A stretch of 64,000 nucleotides of DNA. Source: Photobacterium sp. GB-56. GTDB lineage: Bacteria > Pseudomonadota > Gammaproteobacteria > Enterobacterales > Vibrionaceae. The translations under genes were made by a program, and so were the position numbers. Positions within the stretch are counted from its first letter, which is position 1. The number at the start of each line of letters is the position of its first letter. The stretch covers positions 186,001 through 250,000 of the forward strand of contig NZ_PYNW01000003.1 in the NCBI RefSeq assembly GCF_003026105.1, read 5' to 3'. The notes beneath the pieces were generated by a model. The model was not told the DNA's origin, did not search any database, and saw nothing but the letters and a program-made list of their open reading frames with translations. Shown here in pieces: positions 35,536 to 45,471 of the stretch.

Positions 35536-36555
35536 CTAGATAATAACCTGTTTAAGCCATGTATTAATATCGAACAGCTCGTTTTTATATTGCTCCTGCT
35601 CTACTGTTAATTCTGATATGGCGTTACTTATAGTGGCTGCATTATATTCAAGACCAAAGAGTGTTTTTTCAACTAGCTCAATAGGTGTAGGATCTAAGCT
35701 ATCTGTGAACATTTTTACAGAAATGATATGACCTTTTTTAACATCTAAATGAAGTTCAACGCCTCCCCAAGAAAAGCGCTCATCAAGAGAATGCATAAAC
35801 TGGGGCGTATTGCCAAAGTTCCAGTTCCAACTTGCTTGTTGTTGGTATTTTTCTTTAAATCCAGGTAAGTCTGGCAGGTTTTCTGGTGAGATATACTCAA
35901 TATCTACACATTCACCATAGTGGGCAAAAAAAGAGGCTGTAATCGCTTTACATACACTTTTATGGTCTATATTTGGAAGAAGTTCATTTAGGTTGATAAC
36001 GCGAGATCTGACGGATGTGATCCCTTTAGCCTCTAGTTTCTTTTTATCAGGATTTAGATAGTTAGCTAAACGTGTCAGATCTGCACTTAGAAGAAGAGTG
36101 CCATGATGAAACCCACGATCCATTGTCTCTCTATATGCAGAACCTGAAAACTTTCGATCACCGTCTTTTGTTGATACAACGAGATCGTTTCGACCTGTTG
36201 CTGCTGCGTTTATTCCAAGTTGTTTTAAGGCTGATAAAACGATCTCTGTTGAGACGTTTTTATCATATTTTGGTTTTCCTGCCATAAAAGTGAAATTAGT
36301 ATTACCCAAATCATGAAAGACTGCACCGCCACCACTTTGACGACGAGCGAGGGTGATCTCATCCTGCTCCATTTTCCTAGTGTTACATTCTTTCCATGGA
36401 TTTTGAGCTCGACCAATCACAACTGTATCCGCATTGCGCCATAAAAAGAGAACCTGCTGATTGGCTGGCATATTTCGGAAAATAGCGTCTTCAACAGCAA
36501 GGTTAAACCAAGGTTGTGTTGATTGAGAAATAAAAACACGTGTTGTTACGGACAT
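35536..36555 (-). CDS. lplA: Lipoate-protein ligase A
   Basis: 339 aa. The N-terminal catalytic domain has '[22 protein letters not shown]', the lipoyl-adenylate loop '[22 protein letters not shown]' (RRxSGGG…HDxGN) and '[15 protein letters not shown]'; the C-terminal accessory domain has about 90 residues. It activates free lipoate with ATP and attaches it to lysines of lipoyl domains of 2-oxoacid dehydrogenases and the glycine cleavage H protein. Its size matches E. coli LplA (about 338). It appears monocistronic. Confidence 0.95.
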   Translation of the reverse strand: MSVTTRVFISQSTQPWFNLAVEDAIFRNMPANQQVLFLWRNADTVVIGRAQNPWKECNTRKMEQDEITLARRQSGGGAVFHDLGNTNFTFMAGKPKYDKNVSTEIVLSALKQLGINAAATGRNDLVVSTKDGDRKFSGSAYRETMDRGFHHGTLLLSADLTRLANYLNPDKKKLEAKGITSVRSRVINLNELLPNIDHKSVCKAITASFFAHYGECVDIEYISPENLPDLPGFKEKYQQQASWNWNFGNTPQFMHSLDERFSWGGVELHLDVKKGHIISVKMFTDSLDPTPIELVEKTLFGLEYNAATISNAISELTVEQEQYKNELFDINTWLKQVII

Positions 36556-36986
36556 TTAACAGACCTGACAATGACTAGACAATATAGTGAATTTACAGGG
36601 TAACGTTATTGAGGTAAAGCAGAGGAAGATTCTGTTTCTATTGTACAAGGAGGTGAAGTTTGGCTTAAATCGCTAAATGTAACAAAAGTAATAGTTAAAA
36701 AAAAACCAAATCACATATTATAAACTGGAAGAATATATGATTTGGGAATGATATTTATGTTTCTCTATAGAGAATTTTAATGCGTTTTATTGCTTAAAAT
36801 TAGGATAACATTGCAGGTTGTCAGAACATATAGCTATTGTTGAAAGGTAAGGTTGATAACATAAATGTTAATTTTCTAACCTGTCCCTATAAAGCGTAGT
36901 TAAAGAATACTGACCTGAAAAGCAAATAATTAAAAAAGTTGAAATGAGTGCATGGCTGAAACCATGCCTCTAATCGTGATGAAAAT
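36556..36986. other. 431-bp intergenic region
   Basis: No gene is seen. AAGGAGGTG occurs at 36647-36655 but is not followed by a usable ORF. The stretch includes an A9-type run near 36700 and is otherwise AT-rich. It holds the lplA promoter side. Confidence 0.4.
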
Positions 36987-37103
36987 TTATTGCTGGCTGG
37001 TTTGTGCAGAGGGCGTTGTACTTTCAACCTGTGTAACAACATCATAAGTGATGAAGTAACCCACAAGTAGAATAAGAGGAAGAAATTTAAACCACTTTTT
37101 CAT
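36987..37103 (-). CDS. Possible 38-aa single-span membrane protein
   Basis: From the ATG at 37103 the product begins MKKWFKFLPLILLVGYF, with one membrane segment and a short polar Ser/Thr/Gln tail. The frame is open to 37169, which would add a basic, aromatic-rich segment. No strong ribosome site is seen for either start. It could be a small inner-membrane protein of the kind often missed in annotation; evidence is limited to the hydrophobic profile. Confidence 0.35.
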   Translation of the reverse strand: MKKWFKFLPLILLVGYFITYDVVTQVESTTPSAQTSQQ

Positions 37104-37236
37104 TTTAATATACCGATAGTAGAGATAGCTTCTCACCATACCATGCAAAAATTTACGATAAAGAGCCATTAATGGAAAGTTAGGTTGCTTATGGAGTTCA
37201 TATTATGACCGTTATTCCGAGGCTAATTTTTATATA

Positions 37237-37263
37237 AAAAAGCCGAACATTATGTTCGGCTTT
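37237..37263 (-). terminator. Terminator of the MaoC-type gene
   Basis: AAAGCCGAACAT / ATGTTCGGCTTT with a one-base centre; on the minus strand it is followed by a T-run. It lies 22 bases past the stop. Confidence 0.9.
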
Positions 37264-37284
37264 GCGACTTATTATTCTTATTTG

Positions 37285-37980
37285 TTAGAAATAGAGGCGA
37301 ACAACTGATTCAGCAACACAGCCAGGACGACGACATCCTTCAATTTCAACTGTAATTTCTTGCACAATTTCCAAGCCGCGTTTAATTGGCGTGACGGATT
37401 GAATTTTAGTACGAGCACGCACATTTACGCCTGATTTTACAGGATATGGAAAGCGCACTTGGTTTAATCCATAATTCACGGTCATTTTGGCTGTAGGAAA
37501 TTTTTGATCTTTAGGATCGACACTATCTGTTAATACTGATAATAATGACAGTGTTAAAAATCCATGAGCAATAGTTGTTTTAAAAGGTGATTCTGTTTGT
37601 GCGCGCTCTGGATCAGTATGTATCCATTGGTGATCTTCAGTTACATCAGCAAAATGGTTAATACGTGACTGCTCGACTGTTAACCATTCCCCAACATGAA
37701 TTTCTTCACCTAATGTTGCAGTTAAGGTATTCATTAGCTTTTGAGCTTCAGGGTGCATCTCAATAGGTTCTGGCTTTTCAACTTCTATAGCATTGTCATT
37801 GGCGACAGAAACCAAGCTATGATCTTTAACCCATGAAGCAATTTGGCTATTGTTTGCTTTGTTTAAGAACTCAACCCAGTAATCTCGGATTGTTGGTGAT
37901 AGCCAGTCTTTAAACTCAAACTGGTGATGCGCTAAGTCTTCACGCTTACGTTTGATAAAATCGACTACTTTTTCTTTCAT
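37285..37980 (-). CDS. MaoC-like (R)-specific enoyl-CoA hydratase
   Basis: 231 aa. The C-terminal MaoC hot-dog domain (about 85-231) contains the hydratase motif 'FADVTEDHQWIHTDPERA' (catalytic Asp and His) and 'PFKTTIAHGFLTLSLL'. The N-terminal 80 residues form an extra charged helical part ('KEKVVDFIKRKREDLAHHQF'), not present in the short PhaJ type. The reaction is reversible hydration of trans-2-enoyl-CoA to (R)-3-hydroxyacyl-CoA, which links fatty-acid oxidation to polyhydroxyalkanoate or other lipid pathways. No pha genes are nearby. Confidence 0.88.
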   Translation of the reverse strand: MKEKVVDFIKRKREDLAHHQFEFKDWLSPTIRDYWVEFLNKANNSQIASWVKDHSLVSVANDNAIEVEKPEPIEMHPEAQKLMNTLTATLGEEIHVGEWLTVEQSRINHFADVTEDHQWIHTDPERAQTESPFKTTIAHGFLTLSLLSVLTDSVDPKDQKFPTAKMTVNYGLNQVRFPYPVKSGVNVRARTKIQSVTPIKRGLEIVQEITVEIEGCRRPGCVAESVVRLYF

Positions 37981-38329
37981 AGAGCATAACCTTCGTTGAT
38001 ATAACCCACTTGTAGGGGGGCACGTATTTTAGCGAGATATTACATCTTCACAAACTTTTTCGTGCTTTGTGTCGCATAAATTAACTCATCCGATGAGTGA
38101 ATTTTAGTTAAATCAATGAAATAGCGCAATGTATTAATGATAATTCCTTTATTAAGTTACATGCTAGTCAGAAAATTAATAACTAAATTAATGACTTAAT
38201 AGTATAAGTATTATGTTAGAGAATATTGCACCTTTACTCTTCGTCATAAAAACATCCTTCCATTGTAGTAAAATTTTCATTTTTGTTTGCCAAAGTGTAG
38301 TGGTTTTTTATTAATGTTAAGGATCAACT
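37981..38329. other. 349-bp divergent intergenic region
   Basis: Promoters for the hydratase (-) and the choice-of-anchor-I protein (+) must lie here. No ORF, clear operator or RNA is seen. Confidence 0.4.
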
Positions 38330-40045
38330 GTGAAAAAACCATTATTTGCTGGGCTATTGATTTCGTCTTTATCTATACCTTTTTCTAACGCTCAGGCTGA
38401 AAGTCAATTTGATATACATTTAATTGGACGTGCATTGCTTAATGCTGAATCGCCAGAAGGTGCAGCTGAAATTGTTGCGTACCAGAATAACAAAAAACGA
38501 ATATTTGCAATTAATGGATCTGGTTCGACATCGACGGTAGAAATTGTTGATATTGCTAATACCCCCTTAAAAAAACTCAAACGAACATCTGAAGGGGTGG
38601 TTAATGGTAGTAATTTAAAATCTAGCTATACGATTGATTTAAATAAATATACAGCAGGAAATGCGAATAGTATTGCGATTGCTGAAAAATCAGGATTAGC
38701 TGCTGTTGCTATGGCTGCTAATAAAACAGGTGAAAAAGGCGTCATTGCTTTTTATGACATAAGTAAAGACATACCTGCATTTATTAAGAATGTCGAAGTG
38801 GGTTATCTACCAGATATGGTGACATTTACACCGGATGAAACCAAAGTTGTCGTCGCCAATGAGGGTGAACCATCAGGGGATTACTTAACCGATCCTGAAG
38901 GCTCTATTGGTATTATTAGTATTAATAATGGCAAAGTGGCAGATAAAGCAGAATTACTCGACTTTACTTCTTTTAATGGCAGACAATCAGAACTAGAAAA
39001 ACAAGGGATGGTTTTTTCTAATCCTAGCGGTCAAACCATTAAGGGCTCGAAAATTATAACAACAGTCGCCCAAGACATAGAGCCTGAATATGTAGCTGTG
39101 TCGAAAGACAGTAAAACTGCTTATGTGTCGTTGCAGGAAAATAATGGTATCGCTATTGTTGATTTAGCGACAAATAAACTCACTTTAAAAGGCCTAGGTT
39201 TCAAAGATTGGTCTAAATATAAAATGGATGCATCTGATAAAGATGGCGGCATTAATATGAAGACTTATTCCGGACTCTATGGCATGTTCCAGCCTGACAC
39301 TCTCGCAAGTTATAGTGTAGATGGAAAGAACTTTGTTGTGATTGCAAATGAAGGTGATGGTCGCGAATATTTCTTTGATGCGAAAGATAAGGAATCATGT
39401 AAAGCACAAGGCGGAGTAGATTTTGACAAGAAAAAGGGCTGTGTGTCTTTTGTTAATGATATTCGCGCAAAAAAATTAACGCTTGCTGATAATTTTAATT
39501 ATTTAAAAAATGATGAATCGGATATAGGTCGTCTTAAAGTTAATCCTCAGTTAGGTGATAAAGATGGCGATGGTAAGTATGAAGAGCTATATACCTTTGG
39601 CGGACGTTCTTTTTCTATTTTAGATAGTCAAGGCAAGATGATTTTTGATTCGGGTGATGAGATTGGACAACTCACCGCTAAAATTCACGGTAAAGCATTT
39701 AATAATGATGAAGATGAAAATGCAGGTGATGCGCGTTCTGACGCTAAAGGTGCTGAACCTGAAGCGTTAACCGTCGGAAAAGTGGGTGACAAGACATATG
39801 CTTTTGTTGGTTTAGAGCGCATGGGTGGGGTAGTTGTTTATGATATTACAGAACCACGTAAAGCGCATTATGTCGATTATTTCATTAATCGTGGTGTTGT
39901 AGAAGGCGAAGCGATCACGGGTGATTTGGCACCTGAAGGCATGACATTTGTGGAAGCAAAAAATAGCCCAACTCAAAAGCCGTTAGTGATTATTGGTAAT
40001 GAAATTTCTGGCAGTATTGCGGTATGGGAAATTTCAACTAAGTAA
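38330..40045 (+). CDS. Exported choice-of-anchor-I beta-propeller protein
   Basis: 571 aa with signal peptide (cleavage near AQA-ES). It matches the choice-of-anchor-I domain family: 'GAAEIVAYQNNKKRIFAINGSGSTSTVEIVDI', 'LPDMVTFTPDETKVVVANEGEPSGDY', 'DIEPEYVAVSKDSKTAYVSLQENNGIAIVDL', 'FVVIANEGDGREY' and 'APEGMTFVEAK…LVIIGNEISGSIAVWEI'. These are WD/YVTN-like blades of a propeller. 'GDKDGDGKYEEL' is a calcium-binding-like Asp loop. Family members are periplasmic or extracellular and are sometimes annotated as alkaline phosphatase-like; enzyme activity is not shown by the sequence. No C-terminal anchor is visible. Confidence 0.85.
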   Translation: MKKPLFAGLLISSLSIPFSNAQAESQFDIHLIGRALLNAESPEGAAEIVAYQNNKKRIFAINGSGSTSTVEIVDIANTPLKKLKRTSEGVVNGSNLKSSYTIDLNKYTAGNANSIAIAEKSGLAAVAMAANKTGEKGVIAFYDISKDIPAFIKNVEVGYLPDMVTFTPDETKVVVANEGEPSGDYLTDPEGSIGIISINNGKVADKAELLDFTSFNGRQSELEKQGMVFSNPSGQTIKGSKIITTVAQDIEPEYVAVSKDSKTAYVSLQENNGIAIVDLATNKLTLKGLGFKDWSKYKMDASDKDGGINMKTYSGLYGMFQPDTLASYSVDGKNFVVIANEGDGREYFFDAKDKESCKAQGGVDFDKKKGCVSFVNDIRAKKLTLADNFNYLKNDESDIGRLKVNPQLGDKDGDGKYEELYTFGGRSFSILDSQGKMIFDSGDEIGQLTAKIHGKAFNNDEDENAGDARSDAKGAEPEALTVGKVGDKTYAFVGLERMGGVVVYDITEPRKAHYVDYFINRGVVEGEAITGDLAPEGMTFVEAKNSPTQKPLVIIGNEISGSIAVWEISTK

Positions 40046-40057
40046 TTGTTAATAAAT

Positions 40058-40100
40058 AAAAACGCCGATATCTTTTTTATTATATTAAGATATCGGCGTT
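40058..40100 (-). terminator. Terminator of the Lap secretion operon
   Basis: Perfect 14-bp inverted repeat AACGCCGATATCTT / AAGATATCGGCGTT (40061-40074, 40087-40100). The T-rich tail is on the minus strand, so it ends the ABC-transporter operon and may also stop the convergent plus-strand gene. Confidence 0.88.
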
Positions 40101-40133
40101 GATGTGTGATTTAATTAAACAAGATGACGGTTA

Positions 40134-42257
40134 TTATTGCTCTGATTTTGGCTGGCTTACATTACCTTCACGGAGTGACTTCAACACGGCATCTTTTGGA
40201 CCATCGGCGACAATGCGTCCTTGCTCCATAACAATAAGTCGATCAACAATATCAAGCATACTGGTTTTATGAGTGATTAAAATCAGTGTTTCTTCTGGGG
40301 TCATATTAGTCAGTTGACGTTTTATATACATTTCAGAGCGGTTATCCATACTGCTCGTTGGTTCATCCATAATCATAACGGGTGGGTTAGATAAGAATGC
40401 ACGCGCAATCGCAATTGCTTGTCGTTGACCACCGGAAATAGCATGACCACCTTCACCAATTTGTTTTTCTAAACCTGCGGCATCGTGTTGGGTAAAGGCT
40501 GTCACGCCAGCACGCTCTGCTGCTAATAATATTTCATTATCACTGGCTAACGGGCGCCCCAATGTAATATTGTCACGAATCGAGCCAAAGAATAATGTGA
40601 TATCTTGTGGAACACAGCCAATATTCCTACGGATATCAATATGATGAAGTTGATTAATATCAGTATCATCAATTAAAACAGAACCTTCTGTTGGTCTATA
40701 TAGCCCCATTAACAAACGTTCTAAGCTTGTTTTACCAGAACCAATACGACCAATAATTGCCACTTTTTCACCAGGATTAATGGTGAGGTTAATATTTTTT
40801 AGCGCGGCATGTGTTGCATTGGGGTAAGCAAAGGATACATTATCAAATTCAATTTTTCCGCGAATAACAGGGCGATGAATGTAACGTTTGCCGTCTTCTT
40901 GCTCTAGTGGCATAGCCATCAATTGTTCAATTACCGTCATTGCTGATTTTGCTTGGTTATAACGGGTAGAAAGCAGGGCAAGTTGTACCATTGGACCAAC
41001 CGCACGTCCACTTAACATGGTTGAGGCTATCAAACCACCCATAGTGAGGTCGCCATTGGCAATTAAATACACGCCTACCACAATCATTGCGACAGAAACG
41101 AACTGCTGTAAGAAACCTGCGGTATTTTGTACAGAGTCTGTTAAACGACGTGATTTTAAACTCCAGTTAGACATATGCGCGACAGCTTCTTCCCAACGGT
41201 ATTGGAATTGGCTTTGTGCGCCAAACATTTTAACTGTTTCTAAACCTGATAGGCTTTCGATGAGGTTGGCATGTTTTTGCGAAGAAAGACGTGAGCCTTC
41301 TTCAATACTTTTTCGAAGTGGGCGTTGGATAAAGAAGCTATACGCCACTAATATGAGTACAGCAATCAAAGGTACTAATGCTAAAGGCCCTGCCATTATG
41401 TAGATGATCAGTAGGAATAGCAGAGCAAAAGGTAAATCGATTAATGAAGATACGGTTGCCGAGGTAAAGAACTCTCGAATAGATTCAAACTCTTGTAAGT
41501 GGCGAGCAAACGCACCAACAGAAGCTGGTTTTGCTTCCATACGTATACCCATGACACGGCTAAATATTTTTGCTGATATTAATATATCTGATTTTTTACC
41601 AGCAAGATCGATGAAATAGCTTCTCAGCAATTTTAATATCAAATCGAAGACAAAAATAACCGTAATACCAATGGCTAGCACCCATAATGAATCAAACGCT
41701 AAATTAGGTACAATTTTGTCATACACTAAGCGAGTGAAAAGGGGAGCGGCGATGGCAAATATATTGATAAGAATTGAGGCTATCAATACATCACGGTAAA
41801 TATTACGAGATTCCCATAAGGTACTCCAAAACCAGTGGCCATCACGCGTTTTTAAAATTTCAGGCGAGCGTTCATCGTAGCGGAAGCGCTTTTTGACTAA
41901 AAATAACCGGCCCGTGTATTGCGCATTTAATTCATTCAATTTGATCCATTGTTCACTACCTTCATTTTGTGGCAGGACAACTTCGGCTTCACCTTTTTCT
42001 TTATCAATACTTAAAACGACACATGCGTCTCCACCTTTAAGTAGAGCGATGACAGGAAATAGAAGAGAAGAGATACTCTTCAATTCCATTTTTGTTTCTT
42101 TGGCTTGCAGTCCTGCTTTTTCTGCTGCGCGAGGAAGAAGAAAAGGAGAAAGTAAACCATCAGTTAATGGTAAATCTGCCACGAGAGCATCTGGTGAATT
42201 TGCTTGACCATAAAAACGGCTGACATATACGAGTGACTGAAGTAAAGGATCTTTCAT
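40134..42257 (-). CDS. lapB: Type I secretion ABC transporter (LapB-like)
   Basis: 707 aa. The N-terminal C39-like domain (about 1-130) has no catalytic Cys ('SLVYVSRFYGQ'), so it is a substrate-docking domain and not a protease. A six-helix ABC membrane domain (about 155-430) follows, then the ATPase with Walker A 'GRIGSGKTS', signature 'ISGGQRQ' and Walker B 'PPVMIMDEP'. It powers export of the giant adhesin encoded divergently. It is last in the operon HlyD-TolC-OmpA-LapG-LapD-ABC; one base separates it from LapD. Walker A reads GxxGSGKT with Arg-Ile before the Gly, which is normal for the LapB/RtxB type. Confidence 0.94.
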   Translation of the reverse strand: MKDPLLQSLVYVSRFYGQANSPDALVADLPLTDGLLSPFLLPRAAEKAGLQAKETKMELKSISSLLFPVIALLKGGDACVVLSIDKEKGEAEVVLPQNEGSEQWIKLNELNAQYTGRLFLVKKRFRYDERSPEILKTRDGHWFWSTLWESRNIYRDVLIASILINIFAIAAPLFTRLVYDKIVPNLAFDSLWVLAIGITVIFVFDLILKLLRSYFIDLAGKKSDILISAKIFSRVMGIRMEAKPASVGAFARHLQEFESIREFFTSATVSSLIDLPFALLFLLIIYIMAGPLALVPLIAVLILVAYSFFIQRPLRKSIEEGSRLSSQKHANLIESLSGLETVKMFGAQSQFQYRWEEAVAHMSNWSLKSRRLTDSVQNTAGFLQQFVSVAMIVVGVYLIANGDLTMGGLIASTMLSGRAVGPMVQLALLSTRYNQAKSAMTVIEQLMAMPLEQEDGKRYIHRPVIRGKIEFDNVSFAYPNATHAALKNINLTINPGEKVAIIGRIGSGKTSLERLLMGLYRPTEGSVLIDDTDINQLHHIDIRRNIGCVPQDITLFFGSIRDNITLGRPLASDNEILLAAERAGVTAFTQHDAAGLEKQIGEGGHAISGGQRQAIAIARAFLSNPPVMIMDEPTSSMDNRSEMYIKRQLTNMTPEETLILITHKTSMLDIVDRLIVMEQGRIVADGPKDAVLKSLREGNVSQPKSEQ

Positions 42258-42258
42258 T

Positions 42259-44187
42259 TTAATTCTCGTGATTCAATTGATCAGTAACAAAACCTTGGAA
42301 CCCGAGGATATCCATCGCAGCTAATTTATCTTTTTGCTCAGCCGTTTCTACGCGTGTTGCAATTGTGGTGACAGAAAGGTTATTGGCCGTACGTGTGATA
42401 GATTGAAGTACATCCGTTTTTATCTGATCATCGAGTTGTGAAGTATAAGCAAAATCTAATTTAACGTAATTTGGGCGGAGACGATTTAAATAACCAGCTG
42501 AGCTAAAGTTATGCCCGTAATTATCAATACCAAAGCGGAAGCCATTTTGATGAATGATTTCACACAGTAAAGATACATTGTCAATTTGCTTAATAAAGCA
42601 AATTTCAGGTAATTCGAATAAAACACGATCTTTAATTTGCTGTGAACTTTGGAGCTTGCTGTTTAACCAACGAATGAAACCCGTATCGTTAATACTGCTT
42701 TGTGTAATGTTAATCGCAATAGGAACAGAGGTTGGATTTCTCTCTATATCGCTAAATAATGCATCAACGATGTAGCGGTCAAAATTAGCACCTTCATTGA
42801 GTTGTTCTATCGCAGATAAAAATTGACCGGCATTAAAGCGCTGGTTGTCTTTTTGAATGTAAGCGAAAGCTTCTTTATGCAGTATTTTATTGCCAACATT
42901 GATCGCTTTTTGGAATGTGAAGTGGATAAGCTTATTGGCGATAGCTTCATCAACCAGTGCTTTCCATTGTTGCTTACCTAATGATGCCGTTTCTTTCTTC
43001 TCATGAGATTCAATCAGCGCGAGTGGTTCTTTAGGCTCTTGTCGTGCTTTGTTTAACGCATTATCAGCACTGGCTAATAATGTAGAGATTGTTTCATTGT
43101 CTGAACAAATCACAATGCCGACAGCAGCATGTAATGGTGCTATGCCTAATGGATCTGAATTAAGTTCTGAAGTCATGTTAAGCATTTTTCGACCAGTTTC
43201 GATAAGTTCTTCTTTGGTCGCGTTAGGAGATATTAAAGCAAACTCTGATTGGTTTAGACGTGCAATGGTTACATCGTCATTCGACAGTTCTTTTAAGCGA
43301 GAAGAAACTTTTTGAACTAATTGGTCACCAGCTTCATAGCCGGATTGAGTATAGCTATCTTCAATATCATCTGCTTTCAATAACGCCATACCGCCACTTG
43401 GTTTATGAGATAGCCAGGTGTTAATTTTTGATAGGAGATAACTACGGTTAGCCAAACCTGATACAGGGTCTTGATAAGCACGAATACGAAGGTTGTCTGC
43501 CTCTTGTGCTTGCTGTTCAAAGTGACTTTGAAGTTGTTGGTTCATTGAGTTAAAAGCGGTAACCACATCAGCTAGATCGCGGGTGAGAGGCATTGGAAGA
43601 GAAGATGTGAAATGCTGTGATGCCATCTCTTTTGCACTATTTTGGATCTGTTTTAACGGTTGTAATACTTTATTGAGAACAAGCGATAAAACGATTGCAC
43701 CTAAAACTGAACATATAACGAAACCTAGCATGAGCTGCACGGTAGCTTTCCACAATTGTTGGTAAGCTGTAGCTGGGCTACTTGTTACTGTAAGGTTTGC
43801 AAGTTGCATCCAACCACTTGCAAGTGTTGTTGATTGCGTTATCGGTTCAATATTAATGAGGCTTTGGAACCAGCTAGGTACACCAGCAACCTTCTGAGGA
43901 TACTGACGAACGATTTTCTTGTCGGAATCTAAGAGCTCCAGTTTAACTTCACTGTAAAAACTTGAGTCAAACGTTGCGCTTATCACTGATTCTGCAGCAA
44001 CCATGTCTTTATTTTCAAGGTAAGGAGACAGGGCAAAACCAACAGAGCTTATTGCATTAGTTAACTCTGTTGATTGCTGGTGAACAAGATAGTCTTTTGT
44101 AGTACTGAATTGGATTGCAAAGACCGCACTGATAAATGCGAAAAATACAACCAGCATCCATAGTAAAAGCTGTCGATAAAGTGTCAT
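42259..44187 (-). CDS. lapD: LapD-like inner-membrane c-di-GMP receptor
   Basis: 642 aa. TM1 (about 5-27), periplasmic LapD/MoxY-type output domain ('ISSVGFALSPYLENKDMVAAESVI', 'SGWMQLANLTV', about 28-150), TM2 (about 150-172), HAMP, then a degenerate GGDEF ('GYEAGDQLVQKVSSRL' in place of GGDEF) and a degenerate EAL ('KEAFAYI' in place of ExL, missing metal-binding Glu and Asp residues such as in 'FGIDNYGHNFS'). It should bind and not make or cut c-di-GMP. In the Pseudomonas system, c-di-GMP-bound LapD captures LapG in the periplasm and keeps adhesin on the surface. It is 14 bases after lapG in the same operon. Confidence 0.92.
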   Translation of the reverse strand: MTLYRQLLLWMLVVFFAFISAVFAIQFSTTKDYLVHQQSTELTNAISSVGFALSPYLENKDMVAAESVISATFDSSFYSEVKLELLDSDKKIVRQYPQKVAGVPSWFQSLINIEPITQSTTLASGWMQLANLTVTSSPATAYQQLWKATVQLMLGFVICSVLGAIVLSLVLNKVLQPLKQIQNSAKEMASQHFTSSLPMPLTRDLADVVTAFNSMNQQLQSHFEQQAQEADNLRIRAYQDPVSGLANRSYLLSKINTWLSHKPSGGMALLKADDIEDSYTQSGYEAGDQLVQKVSSRLKELSNDDVTIARLNQSEFALISPNATKEELIETGRKMLNMTSELNSDPLGIAPLHAAVGIVICSDNETISTLLASADNALNKARQEPKEPLALIESHEKKETASLGKQQWKALVDEAIANKLIHFTFQKAINVGNKILHKEAFAYIQKDNQRFNAGQFLSAIEQLNEGANFDRYIVDALFSDIERNPTSVPIAINITQSSINDTGFIRWLNSKLQSSQQIKDRVLFELPEICFIKQIDNVSLLCEIIHQNGFRFGIDNYGHNFSSAGYLNRLRPNYVKLDFAYTSQLDDQIKTDVLQSITRTANNLSVTTIATRVETAEQKDKLAAMDILGFQGFVTDQLNHEN

Positions 44188-44200
44188 TGATGTTCACTCG

Positions 44201-44854
44201 TTAATAAGTATTTTTAGGGCGGTGTAGTATTATTTTATTGGAACGATCACGGAGGTCGTTCCATAGGCTAAGACGTGACGCTTTTCCTGCGACTTGACTT
44301 TGCCCTCTATTTTTCATTAGCCACAACTTGCTACCATTAAAGCTGTAAATCGGTAGTAAATCTTTTCGTTGTGTTGCAGGTGAAATTTCACCTTTTAAGT
44401 TATCTAAAATTAGAGGTACAGAGGAGGGAGTAGGGTAGTAAGCGACAACCATGTGGAATTGATTCAGTTCTAAAGCTTTTACGTAAATTAATCGCAGCTT
44501 TTTATCTGGAATACCCAGTTCTCTTAATGCTTGGTATTTGGCGATACTAAAATCTTCACAATCACCGGCACCTGCACCTACAAATTCATAAGGTGTGGCC
44601 CAGTAATCTTCTTTACCCCATAACTTCTCATCACTGATAAAAACAAATTGATTGAAAAAGTTATTAACAGCTTTCAGTTTTTGCTGTTCACTTAAGTGTT
44701 GTGAATTTTGGATGAGTGCTCGCCACGCAGTCGCTCGTTTCCCAGCTCTTTCTCCGTAAAAGTGTTCTATTTTTGCGATCTGTTGCTTGTTCGTGGCAGC
44801 GAATACATTCACTGCCACGACTAAACACAGAGCCCAGAAGATTATTTTATTCAA
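44201..44854 (-). CDS. lapG: LapG-like periplasmic cysteine protease
   Basis: 217 aa, bacterial transglutaminase-like cysteine protease family. It starts with TTG at 44854, which gives a proper signal peptide (cleavage near VFAA-TN). The catalytic triad is visible: C99 ('AGDCEDF'), H134 ('FHMVVAYY') and D151 ('LILDN'). Spacings of 35 and 17 are close to those of Pseudomonas LapG (C135-H172-D189, from memory). 'WGKEDYWATPYEF' is the conserved block that binds calcium in this family. It cuts the N terminus of LapA-type adhesins after a di-Ala motif. Its substrate here is most likely the giant adhesin, whose PAAG site is at residues 123-126. Confidence 0.94.
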   Translation of the reverse strand: MNKIIFWALCLVVAVNVFAATNKQQIAKIEHFYGERAGKRATAWRALIQNSQHLSEQQKLKAVNNFFNQFVFISDEKLWGKEDYWATPYEFVGAGAGDCEDFSIAKYQALRELGIPDKKLRLIYVKALELNQFHMVVAYYPTPSSVPLILDNLKGEISPATQRKDLLPIYSFNGSKLWLMKNRGQSQVAGKASRLSLWNDLRDRSNKIILHRPKNTY

Positions 44855-44869
44855 CGTGGATTCTATTTA

Positions 44870-45460
44870 TTAATTTTCACGAACAGTATAGATACTCCAT
44901 TCTTTCACAACGTTACCTTGAGATCCAACAACTTGAGCGACAACGCGACGGCTAAGTGTGTTACTTTCTTCAACATCTGACGCTTTCACAGGATCGCTAT
45001 CACCAAAACCAATAGTTTTAATGCGAGACGGTGCAACCCCTTCAGTGATCAGTGCTTGTCGAATAGCTGCAGCACGGCGCTTTGATAACGCAACATTGTA
45101 TGCCGCGTTACCAACTGGACTCGCATACCCTTTTAGTTCAATGTGTGTTTTTGGGTATTTGGCTAAAAATTCACTCATATTGCTAATGTTTTCCATATAG
45201 CTTTCAGGGATTTCTGCAGAGTCATTAGCAAATAATACGTGAATATTATTCTCTTCTGAATTTTTAACATATGTAGGACAGCCATCGTTATCTACGACGG
45301 CATCTATAGGCGTATCAGCACAGCGGTCACGCTGATTGATCACACCATCACTATCTGCGTCAAACAGATCTTTTGTTTGCTTTGCAATAGGAGGCTGCGG
45401 TACAGAGAGTGAACAACCAAGTAAAGAAAAAGACAGTAAAACCGTGATTACGTATTTCAT
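44870..45460 (-). CDS. OmpA-family lipoprotein in Lap operon
   Basis: 196 aa. Lipobox LLGC near residue 16, then a thrombospondin-type-3 calcium-binding linker 'DADSDGVINQRDRCADTPIDAVVDNDGCP', then an OmpA peptidoglycan-binding domain ('ELKGYASPVGNAAYNVALSKRRAAAIRQAL', 'GFGDSDPVKASDVEESNTLSRRV'). It probably ties the outer membrane or the TolC-like channel to the cell wall. OmpA-type lipoproteins in lap-like operons are common in vibrios. It overlaps no gene and is 11 bases from the TolC gene. Confidence 0.9.
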   Translation of the reverse strand: MKYVITVLLSFSLLGCSLSVPQPPIAKQTKDLFDADSDGVINQRDRCADTPIDAVVDNDGCPTYVKNSEENNIHVLFANDSAEIPESYMENISNMSEFLAKYPKTHIELKGYASPVGNAAYNVALSKRRAAAIRQALITEGVAPSRIKTIGFGDSDPVKASDVEESNTLSRRVVAQVVGSQGNVVKEWSIYTVREN

Positions 45461-45471
45461 TTTTAATCCTT

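Noticed and set aside
36647..36655. AAGGAGGTG, a perfect ribosome-binding sequence
   Set aside because: No start codon with a usable reading frame follows at the proper distance; the only frame has seven codons.
40134..42257. ABC exporter as a peptidase-containing (PCAT) bacteriocin transporter
   Set aside because: The C39-like domain lacks the catalytic Cys and the neighbours are Lap adhesin genes, so it is a LapB-type exporter.
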